A stretch of DNA of 11,095 nt from Candidatus Woesearchaeota archaeon (lineage in GTDB: Archaea; Nanobdellota; Nanobdellia; Woesearchaeales; UBA10216), in NCBI GenBank assembly GCA_016180145.1, contig JACPBT010000074.1, positions 1 through 11,095 of the forward strand, read 5' to 3'. Under the pieces are notes generated by a model. It searched no databases, was not told the origin of the DNA, and worked only from the letters and a program-made list of their open reading frames with translations. Each line of letters begins with the position of its first letter. The stretch's first letter is position 1. This document shows positions 6,296 through 11,095 of this stretch, piece by piece. A program made the translations under genes and the position numbers.

Positions 6296-7432
6296 CTAAA
6301 TCTTAAAAAACTCCTCATAAGCAGCGGTCAGCTTCTTCCTGATGATGCCATAATCCCAATCAGCCATCTGCTTACTCAAAACAGATGTGTGCGATTTCCT
6401 GAGGGAGCTATCCTCGTAATAACGCAAAAGATTGGCGGCAAGCGCCTTATGGTCAGCAACCCCATGATAAAGCGCATTATCCCCAAAAACAGATGTGTGC
6501 GTGCCAATATTGGAAAGGCACAGCGGAACACCGGCAGCAGCATTCTCATAGCTAACCAAACCCTGATACTCATTGTCAGCAGCATGCACAAACGCATTAG
6601 CGCCATGAATAAAAGAACGAACCAGCTCAGGCATCTGAAAACCAGTAGCAACAACAGAATCCTCAACACCAATTGATTTAGCAGTCTCCATAAGCGAAGG
6701 CAGCCCCTGACGGGGAAGCATATCATCGCCAACAGCAAGAAACTTTGCAGAAGGAATGCGCTCGCGAACAATCTTCAAGGCGCGCATTACATCATCAAAA
6801 CGCTTGTGCTGCCTAATCTGGGCAATGGAAATAACCACAAACTCAGAATCAGCATAACCAAAACGCTCAGCAACCTCCCGGACATCACCGGGCTTTGCTG
6901 AAAAAAACGGGTAATCAATTGACAGAGGAATAAGCCTGATTTTAGCATCCTTAACACCAGCCCTTTTATAAATATCAATCTCATAAGGAGTAACGCACTG
7001 AATCAAATCATAACGGGGCAGAACAAGCCTTGTAAGAATCTCAATAAGCCTATTTGAGCCAAGAAGATAAGTAAAAGGGCGCAGCGCCTTTTTCTGCGGG
7101 GCAACAAACCCGGCAAACTGCGAAGGAGGGTAAGGACGCAGATGAACCTGCAAAAAAGCACCTTTCTGGCTACGCAAATAACGGTAAATTGAAAGAATAT
7201 TTGAAAAACGCCTAACCTTATAATCGCCAACCATCTCCTCAGGAGCAGCAATGTTATTGCCGGACTTATACTCCCTTGTAGGAGCAGTATTCCTCAAAGT
7301 AACGAACTCAACCTCATAACCCCTATCGCCCATAATCTCCGCAGGCATCAAAAAATAATCCTCACGCGGATGCATGACATAAGGCGCATTAAACGGGTAA
7401 AAAGGCACAAGCTGCAAAAACTTTTTTGGCAT
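6296..7432 (-). CDS. GT4-type (GT-B fold) glycosyltransferase
   Basis: Protein of 378 residues, the usual size of GT4 family retaining glycosyltransferases that move a sugar from a nucleotide donor to a lipid-linked or protein-linked glycan. The C-terminal donor domain is clear: the strand-loop FVVISIAQIRQHKRFDDVMRAL (from residue 198; basic residues R207 and K210 sit where the family binds phosphate), AKFLAVGDD (229-237), VVATGF (260-265), HGANAFVHAADNEYQG (276-291) and the E-x7-E motif (E288 and E296) running into ENAAAGVPL. The N-terminal acceptor domain (1-170) starts without the usual Gly-rich loop but has YDLIQCVTPYE, the common strand before the linker. No membrane segment. The ATG at 7432 is at leaderless distance from a TATA box. 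Nearby surface glycoproteins suggest envelope glycosylation; acceptor unknown. Confidence 0.88.
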   Translation of the reverse strand: MPKKFLQLVPFYPFNAPYVMHPREDYFLMPAEIMGDRGYEVEFVTLRNTAPTREYKSGNNIAAPEEMVGDYKVRRFSNILSIYRYLRSQKGAFLQVHLRPYPPSQFAGFVAPQKKALRPFTYLLGSNRLIEILTRLVLPRYDLIQCVTPYEIDIYKRAGVKDAKIRLIPLSIDYPFFSAKPGDVREVAERFGYADSEFVVISIAQIRQHKRFDDVMRALKIVRERIPSAKFLAVGDDMLPRQGLPSLMETAKSIGVEDSVVATGFQMPELVRSFIHGANAFVHAADNEYQGLVSYENAAAGVPLCLSNIGTHTSVFGDNALYHGVADHKALAANLLRYYEDSSLRKSHTSVLSKQMADWDYGIIRKKLTAAYEEFFKI

Positions 7433-7453
7433 GAAATGAGCAATTAAGGCAGC

Positions 7454-7468
7454 GTTTAAAAAGCTTTA
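7454..7468 (-). promoter_or_regulatory. TATA promoter of the glycosyltransferase
   Basis: Minus-strand TAAAGC followed by TTTTTAAAC, centred about 27 nt before the ATG at 7432. It sits back to back with the promoter of the next plus-strand gene. Confidence 0.5.
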
Positions 7469-7470
7469 CA

Positions 7471-7486
7471 CAAAATATTTAAAACA
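7471..7486 (+). promoter_or_regulatory. TATA promoter of the 7509 gene
   Basis: CAAAA plus TATTTAAAA centred about 29 nt before the ATG at 7509; leaderless. Confidence 0.5.
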
Positions 7487-7508
7487 AACCTGACAAAAAG
7501 AAGAAGAA

Positions 7509-7898
7509 ATGAGCTGGCTGAAAAGGCTTTTTGGAATAGATTACAACGGACTACAGAATCAATTTAATATTGGTTTCAAGGAGCTTGCAGAAATGGCTGA
7601 TGATATAAGATCATTAGGGAGCAACTTCAATCAACTCGCCACGCTTGCGGAAACCATAGACAGAATGGCGAGAAATAAAACTGAGGAGGAGTTAAGAAAA
7701 AACCCGACATTTGAAAAGGTTTTTAAAAATTTCAATGAAACACTATCGCAAATCAAAAAACAACTTATATTTGCGCTTTCTTTAGAAGAAGCGATGAAAA
7801 GAAACGAACGAAAAGCTGGAACTGCAAATGCAAAAGCTGCTGCTGGCCAACCGCCTCCATGGGGGGTGGAGTGGGGCGCGCGAGCTCCCCCCCGCTGA
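7509..7898 (+). CDS. Small helical protein of unknown function
   Basis: Protein of 129 residues, not recognised. Residues 1-10 (MSWLKRLFGI) are amphipathic and could touch a membrane. Residues 12-100 are predicted largely helical with heptad-like spacing (FKELAEMADDIRSLGSNF, LAETIDRMARNKTEEEL, FEKVFKNFNETLSQIKKQL), so a coiled-coil or helical bundle is likely. The last 20 or so residues change abruptly to QPPPWGVEWGARAPPR, encoded by a G/C-rich stretch unlike the rest of the gene and holding a strong hairpin. The natural C-terminus may therefore end near AKAAAG, with the remainder an insertion or sequence error. The gene is convergent with the membrane-protein gene at 7932, 33 nt away. Function unknown. 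Confidence 0.65.
   Translation: MSWLKRLFGIDYNGLQNQFNIGFKELAEMADDIRSLGSNFNQLATLAETIDRMARNKTEEELRKNPTFEKVFKNFNETLSQIKKQLIFALSLEEAMKRNERKAGTANAKAAAGQPPPWGVEWGARAPPR
7863..7893. repeat. GC-rich hairpin between convergent genes
   Basis: GGGGTGGAG (7863-7871) pairs with CTCCCCCCC (7885-7893): 8 of 9 positions, with a 13-nt loop containing GCGCGC. It includes a G6 run, a G4 run and a C7 run in an otherwise A/T-rich window. It overlaps the last codons of the 7509 gene. It could stop transcription in both directions, although archaeal terminators are normally plain T-tracts, or it could be an assembly artefact. Confidence 0.5.
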
Positions 7899-7931
7899 AA
7901 CAACAGAACTGCAATGCCTGTTTGTAAGACA

Positions 7932-8768
7932 CTAAGAACGCCTTGAGCCAAAAAACCGCAAAACAGCAATTACTACGGCGAGAACAACTATGCCAGCAAG
8001 TATGTAAAAGCGATAAGCAAAAGCAAAATCCCTGACTGAAGAAAGAAAGCCAAACACACCCGAAAGCAGGAATACGCCTAATCCCATAATCCTGCCACGA
8101 ACAGAATAAACAAGCAAGCCAACACCTGAAAGAAGCGCAACAACCGCAACAACACCCAAAAGCAAGGAATAGCGCCTGAAAGGGCGGCTCTGATTGGAAG
8201 CAGGAGCAACTCTTCCTGAAACGGACTTTTTCGCAGCTTTTGCAGACTTGGCAGACTTTTTTACCTCAGCTGCGGCAGCATCCTCACTATGCGCCCTGAC
8301 ACGCCTTAAAAAGAAAACAACCGCAAGAACAAGGACAACAACAGCAATGCCAAGGAAAAACCTGCCGGAAAAGAAAGCAGCAGAAGAGCGCAAAATACCA
8401 GATGCATTAACTTCAGGAAAAGACAGGTTAAACGCAGGCAGGGAAAACTGAGGAAAGCCAGTGCCATTCACAACAGGGATTACACTTTCATTACCGACAA
8501 TGGAAGGAGAAAGCGAAACAAGATAAACGGAAAGAGGCACAAGCACAATCACTGCAGCAATAGCCAAAGCAATAAGAAAACTATGAGAAGGACTTTTCCT
8601 GTAATCAAGAGAAATGTAACCCTCCCAGCCATAATGCCGGACTTCAGGCTCAGAAACAATCTGCTTACGTGACTGGTTTGCCAAAGCCGCTGCAATTATC
8701 AGGAAAAAAACCTCAAGAGGAACAAGCAAAAACAACCCGACCAAAGCGAAAAAAACAGCATCCTGCAT
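7932..8768 (-). CDS. Six-TM membrane protein of unknown function
   Basis: Protein of 278 residues, not assigned to a family. The start is the ATG at 8768, with GGAGGGT about 8 nt upstream; a GTG at 8789 would add 7 residues but precedes that site. TM segments lie near 4-29, 63-87, 136-155, 201-221, 227-243 and 252-271. The 88-135 loop holds four N-glycosylation sequons (NES, NGT, NLS, NAS) and is rich in Phe, Pro and Ser, so it is probably outside. Residues 156-198 are a Lys/Ala/Ser-rich, disordered-looking cytoplasmic linker (RRVRAH...KKSAKSAKAAKKS). A short soluble segment, VRHYGWEGYISLDY, lies between TM1 and TM2. It shares its direction with the S-layer-like genes upstream but has its own promoter. 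Function unknown. Confidence 0.75.
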   Translation of the reverse strand: MQDAVFFALVGLFLLVPLEVFFLIIAAALANQSRKQIVSEPEVRHYGWEGYISLDYRKSPSHSFLIALAIAAVIVLVPLSVYLVSLSPSIVGNESVIPVVNGTGFPQFSLPAFNLSFPEVNASGILRSSAAFFSGRFFLGIAVVVLVLAVVFFLRRVRAHSEDAAAAEVKKSAKSAKAAKKSVSGRVAPASNQSRPFRRYSLLLGVVAVVALLSGVGLLVYSVRGRIMGLGVFLLSGVFGFLSSVRDFAFAYRFYILAGIVVLAVVIAVLRFFGSRRS

Positions 8769-8805
8769 AAAAACACCCTCCGTTACCACTTTAAAATAGC
8801 TATCT

Positions 8806-8821
8806 TTTATTTAAAGTTTAC
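8806..8821 (-). promoter_or_regulatory. BRE/TATA promoter of the six-TM protein gene
   Basis: Minus-strand GTAAAC plus TTTAAATAAA. The start is expected near 8783, leaving about 15 nt of leader that contains the GGAGGGT ribosome site at 8781-8775. Confidence 0.5.
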
Positions 8822-8823
8822 GG

Positions 8824-8859
8824 AAAAAAAACAAAAGAAAAAGGAAAAAAACAAAAAAA
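8824..8859 (-). terminator. Multi-tract poly-T terminator after the S-layer-like gene
   Basis: Immediately after the stop at 8862 the minus strand has five T-tracts (7, 7, 5, 4 and 8 T) separated by one to three other bases. Such runs terminate archaeal transcription without a hairpin. The strength of the array fits a highly expressed surface-protein gene. Confidence 0.7.
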
Positions 8860-8861
8860 GC

Positions 8862-10151
8862 TCAGTAGTATGTCTGGCTCTCGCCTTCCTCTCCGCCCTT
8901 AACGCGGCGGAAAGCAAGCACCAAGCCAACAATCACAAGCACTGCCACAGCAACAACCAAACCGGCAGTCAGGGCATTCCTCAACGAGCCTGAAAACGCA
9001 GGCTGCGAAGACTGTGCGCCAACAACCGATGCCTTCAGCGCAAGCGTCTGAAGCGCATTTCCGGCAGAGTCCTTAACAGACACAACGAAAACACGCTCGC
9101 CTGCCTGAGCAGACGGCCTGGCAGCAACTGAAACAAATGCAGTCTGAGTTGTGCCAGCCTTCACTGTAATCAGGTTGCTTGGACTAATCCTGAAATCAGC
9201 CCAGTCAGCACCGTCAACAGAGAGCATGAAAGCCCTTGAAGACGTGCCTGAATTTGTTATAGTAACCGGATACGAAGCAGAGCCGCCAGCAACTATTGAC
9301 TGGGACTCACTGCTGTAAGCAATTGTGGTCTTGCCCTGCACCTGAGCCTGCTGAGGCGCTTCAGACTCCTCACACAGCCCCTTCTTAACAGTAATAGGCT
9401 TGCGGGCAGTTACCTTTTCATCACCCTCATCAAAGGTAACTTCAGCCACAACATCATAAACACCAGGCTTGGTGCAACTGTCAAGCTTCAGGAAAAACTC
9501 ATCTGAAGTAACAGACTCATCAGCATCAAGCTCGTCAATGAAGTCAGCAGCAGGGAAAGGCGTAATACCAAGCTCAGGGATGGAAACCTTAACCTTCACA
9601 TCCTCCTCACTGGAATCACCGAAGTTCTTAAGCCTCACAGTCGCCAAAACAGGGCGGCCTGCCTGAACATCCTCCTCAGGCGTAACCTCAAAATCCTTTA
9701 TGACAACCTGACTGTCAGAAGGCTGGATCTTAACGCCAAACTCCTTCACAACAGTGTTGCTGCTTCTGTCAGAAACAATAACTCTCAATAAATACTTGTC
9801 CTTGTTAGCCCTCTCAGGAAGCGTCAAAGTCAAAGTCTTAACAACAGACTCGCCAGCCTCCATGTCAAAAGGCCGCACATTATCACTAATCCTCTCGGAC
9901 TTGCTGTGTTCAAAACCGCTGATTATAGCAGAAATCTCAACATTGGGAGCTGCAGCAGTTGCAGAAAGCTTAACATCCACATCAAACTGTTCACCGCGCT
10001 CAAGCTGCCTGACAGCCGTAACGCCCTCAGTAAGGGAAAAACCATCAACCTCAACAGAATCAACAGCAACCGGCAACGCAGCCGCATAAGCGGAAACTGC
10101 CATCACAACAGCCACCATCAAACCAAAAACCACAGCCAAAAATCCTTTCAT
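8862..10151 (-). CDS. S-layer-like, TM-anchored Ig-domain surface protein
   Basis: Protein of 429 residues. It has a signal peptide (1-24, MKGFLAVVFGL...AYAA), three beta-sandwich domains (about 27-145, 147-258, 273-375), a C-terminal membrane anchor (394-415) and a short cytoplasmic tail RRVKGGEEGESQTYY. The third domain (IVAGGSASYPVTITNSG...) resembles NEW3/CARDB-like extracellular domains. The domain 2 motif VKVSIPELGI recurs in the next gene. Two cysteines (226 and 260) may bridge domain 2. It is acidic and has no N-x-S/T sequon at all, unlike the large glycoprotein at the left end. Proteins of this layout are often annotated as putative S-layer proteins in DPANN genomes; a structural envelope role is inferred. 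The ATG at 10151 has a GGTGG ribosome site, tandem TATA boxes upstream and a strong poly-T terminator, all suggesting high expression. Confidence 0.82.
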   Translation of the reverse strand: MKGFLAVVFGLMVAVVMAVSAYAAALPVAVDSVEVDGFSLTEGVTAVRQLERGEQFDVDVKLSATAAAPNVEISAIISGFEHSKSERISDNVRPFDMEAGESVVKTLTLTLPERANKDKYLLRVIVSDRSSNTVVKEFGVKIQPSDSQVVIKDFEVTPEEDVQAGRPVLATVRLKNFGDSSEEDVKVKVSIPELGITPFPAADFIDELDADESVTSDEFFLKLDSCTKPGVYDVVAEVTFDEGDEKVTARKPITVKKGLCEESEAPQQAQVQGKTTIAYSSESQSIVAGGSASYPVTITNSGTSSRAFMLSVDGADWADFRISPSNLITVKAGTTQTAFVSVAARPSAQAGERVFVVSVKDSAGNALQTLALKASVVGAQSSQPAFSGSLRNALTAGLVVAVAVLVIVGLVLAFRRVKGGEEGESQTYY

Positions 10152-10205
10152 TTTATAACCACCCCAAAATCATTATTCAATATTTCACACAGCAAACCAA
10201 GACCA

Positions 10206-10220
10206 ATATATAAAGTTTTC
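10206..10220 (-). promoter_or_regulatory. BRE/TATA promoter of the S-layer-like gene
   Basis: Minus-strand GAAAAC plus TTTATATAT; start expected near 10184, giving a leader of about 33 nt with GGGGTGG before the ATG. Confidence 0.6.
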
Positions 10221-10230
10221 GTTTATTTAG

Positions 10231-10240
10231 TATATAAAAG
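10231..10240 (-). promoter_or_regulatory. Second, upstream TATA box of the S-layer-like gene
   Basis: CTTTTATATA about 25 nt upstream of the first TATA box. Tandem promoters would suit a strongly expressed or growth-regulated surface gene. Confidence 0.35.
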
Positions 10241-10256
10241 TAGTAACTATCTTTTA

Positions 10257-10622
10257 CTATCCTATTGTAATTACTCTGTGCGTGATGCGACGACTGCCGC
10301 CGCTTCCGACGATAAAACTGGCATAATAATCACCCTTTTTTGAAATGCCGCCTGCCAGAGGAAGAACAACAAGACGCCTGCCGCCCTGCTCAACACCAAC
10401 CCTCTTTGCAGCCCTCAATCCAAACTCAGGAATAATGACAGCAACCCTTCCATCGCTCAGTCCTGAATCACCATCATGGCTTACCACAGCGGAGACAAAG
10501 GAAGCATCTCCAACAACTACAACAGAATCAAGCGACAGGCTTTTTTGCTGAACGCCCTTTGCACCTGCTGCTGAAGAAAGCAGAAGCAGCAACACGGCAG
10601 CCACAACAAAAAAACTTTTCAT
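10257..10622 (-). CDS. Small secreted single-domain relative of the S-layer-like protein
   Basis: Protein of 121 residues with a signal peptide (MKSFFVVAAVLLLLLSSAAGAKG) and one beta-rich domain. No C-terminal anchor and no sequon; the mature part is basic. The ATG at 10622 lies 29 nt from the centre of a TATA box (leaderless); an in-frame TTG at 10640 is less likely. The segment GRVAVIIPEFGL aligns with VKVKVSIPELGI of the 8862-10151 protein, and KKGDYYASFIVGSGGS aligns with the KDKYLLRVIVSD region of its first domain and with the partial protein at 10993. I infer a paralogous family of one-domain envelope proteins. Such a protein might pack against the anchored S-layer-like subunit. It ends within the promoter region of that next gene, so the two are probably transcribed separately. 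Confidence 0.72.
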   Translation of the reverse strand: MKSFFVVAAVLLLLLSSAAGAKGVQQKSLSLDSVVVVGDASFVSAVVSHDGDSGLSDGRVAVIIPEFGLRAAKRVGVEQGGRRLVVLPLAGGISKKGDYYASFIVGSGGSRRITHRVITIG

Positions 10623-10645
10623 CAAAGAGGGAGCAGTCAAGACTG

Positions 10646-10658
10646 TTATATAAATTTT
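10646..10658 (-). promoter_or_regulatory. TATA promoter of the small secreted protein gene
   Basis: Minus-strand GCAAA followed by ATTTATATAA, centred about 29 nt before the ATG at 10622. Confidence 0.55.
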
Positions 10659-10761
10659 GCTATTTTAAAATGATAACAGGTTTTAGAAAAACTACATAAG
10701 TTTTGATACATCTTGTATGTCGCTTTCATGCGTTCATTCCGCAGGCGCGTTTCATTCAGCA

Positions 10762-10830
10762 GTCAAGAACCACACTGCTCAGAATACGCAAACCATACAC
10801 AACACCAACCCCCGAACGGTGGTTCTTAAC
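10762..10830. repeat. Imperfect 12-bp inverted repeat (hairpin 1)
   Basis: 10762-10773 (GTCAAGAACCAC) and 10819-10830 (GTGGTTCTTAAC) match at 11 of 12 positions across a 45-nt spacer. The left arm also lies in the loop of a smaller hairpin, AGCAGT (10758-10763) with ACTGCT (10774-10779), so the two pairings compete or form a pseudoknot. Directly abuts hairpin 2. Confidence 0.6.
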
Positions 10831-10878
10831 ATTTAGTAGCGGCTAATTATGTCCTATTACTTTTGCCCGCTACTAAAT
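10831..10878. repeat. Perfect 12-bp inverted repeat (hairpin 2)
   Basis: ATTTAGTAGCGG (10831-10842) and CCGCTACTAAAT (10867-10878) are exact reverse complements around a 24-nt A/T-rich spacer. It may be the first stem of a structured minus-strand RNA, or a dyad operator for a regulator. Confidence 0.65.
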
Positions 10879-10887
10879 AGAGGAAAA

Positions 10888-10899
10888 TCATATTAAAAA
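10888..10899 (+). promoter_or_regulatory. TATA-like box before the 41-codon ORF
   Basis: CATATTAAAAAC, centred about 28 nt before the ATG at 10922, the leaderless spacing seen for other genes here. Confidence 0.35.
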
Positions 10900-10921
10900 C
10901 TTTGTCATCTATTATAGCTTA

Positions 10922-11047
10922 ATGCCGCTTTCTGAAGTTTCCCAGAATCACAAGGGAATTGAGGACTACAGAAAGATTATGGGCAAGCCACATCAACATA
11001 AGGGGCTAACCTCAAAAGGCAAATACCTTACAACAGAATCCTTCTGA
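10922..11047 (+). CDS. Possible 41-residue protein
   Basis: ORF of 41 codons, starting MPLSEVSQNHKGIEDYRKIM, hydrophilic and basic, with a TATA-like box at leaderless distance. It overlaps the last 55 nt of the minus-strand partial gene. The first 23 codons lie outside that gene and have an ordinary protein-like composition, while the last 18 are antisense to it. It could be a small protein, a fragment of a gene truncated by rearrangement, or chance. Not recognised. Confidence 0.3.
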   Translation: MPLSEVSQNHKGIEDYRKIMGKPHQHKGLTSKGKYLTTESF

Positions 11048-11095
11048 GAGGAAACGACAATCCTCAGGTAATAATCGCCCTTAACAGCATCCTGA
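10993..11095 (-). CDS. C-terminus of a third surface-domain protein (partial)
   Basis: Minus-strand frame open from the right edge to a TGA at 10993-10995. The 33 visible residues, QDAVKGDYYLRIVVSS...VVRYLPFEVSPLC, end like the small secreted protein at 10257 (KKGDYYASFIVGS) and like the first domain of the S-layer-like protein (KDKYLLRVIVSD...VVKEFGVKI). This is the last two strands of the shared beta-sandwich. The protein ends right after the domain, so it has no C-terminal membrane anchor. The final cysteine is two residues after a Ser-Pro. The start and any signal peptide lie outside the window. Confidence 0.6.
   Translation of the reverse strand, partial: QDAVKGDYYLRIVVSSQKDSVVRYLPFEVSPLC

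Larger units (their letters stand above)
10686..10887 (-). ncRNA. Candidate structured RNA in the 10652-10992 gap
   Basis: Inference only. A minus-strand TATA-like element (CTATAATAG, about 10909-10917) would start RNA near 10887. The RNA would contain hairpin 2, then hairpin 1, then an unstructured part with two GAATGAA repeats (10748-10754 and 10731-10737 on the minus strand), and could end at the T5 tract at 10691-10687. No coding frame explains this stretch, and it matches no RNA family I know; RNase P and SRP RNA features are absent. Strand and ends are guesses. Confidence 0.3.

Noticed and set aside
7631..7969. 112-residue minus-strand ORF across the 7509 gene
   Set aside because: Shadow of the plus-strand gene; the opposite frame has a better-placed promoter and helical protein composition.
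1..11095. CRISPR array, insertion sequence or integrase
   Set aside because: No regularly spaced direct repeats and no transposase or recombinase motifs in any frame.

Overview
The window looks archaeal. Nearly every gene start lies about 27-30 nt downstream of an A/T-rich TATA box with a purine-rich BRE, so most messages look leaderless; only three genes show a Shine-Dalgarno. The tRNA-Trp gene has an anticodon-loop intron and a second insertion in the D-arm, and there is no encoded CCA. The secreted proteins are N-glycosylation-type or S-layer-like. The moderate A/T content, small lineage-specific proteins and surface-protein style resemble DPANN archaea (Woesearchaeota-like), but no marker gene here fixes the phylum.

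Layout. Positions 1-2924 (minus) hold a very large secreted Ig-like-repeat glycoprotein, broken by two single-base frameshifts and continuing past the left edge. Positions 2925-3319 are a promoter-rich gap. A DUF192 gene follows (3320-3721, plus). Convergent to it is tRNA-Trp (3763-3916, minus), which is divergent from an 11-TM aromatic-amino-acid permease (4069-5205, plus). Next come an HTH-nucleotidyltransferase (MNT-type antitoxin-like, 5262-5816) with a 20-codon overlapping stub where a HEPN toxin gene would be expected, and a small possible OB-fold protein (5916-6278). A GT4 glycosyltransferase (6296-7432, minus) is divergent from a small helical protein of unknown function (7509-7898, plus), whose 3' end is an anomalous GC-rich hairpin. 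A six-TM membrane protein (7932-8768, minus) comes next.

The right part is a minus-strand set of surface proteins: an S-layer-like, TM-anchored protein (8862-10151), a small secreted single-domain relative (10257-10622) and the tail of a third relative entering from the right edge (10993-11095). The 340-nt gap between the last two holds two back-to-back inverted repeats with possible alternative pairings, a candidate structured RNA, plus a possible 41-codon plus-strand ORF.

Taken together, much of the window concerns the cell envelope: a glycoprotein with more than 40 sequons, an S-layer-like family with no sequons in its one complete long member, a glycosyltransferase that could act on glycans, and membrane proteins. 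That link is inference from proximity. The items most worth checking are the D-arm insertion in tRNA-Trp, the hairpin-rich gap at 10650-10990, the two frameshifts and the paralogous surface-domain family.
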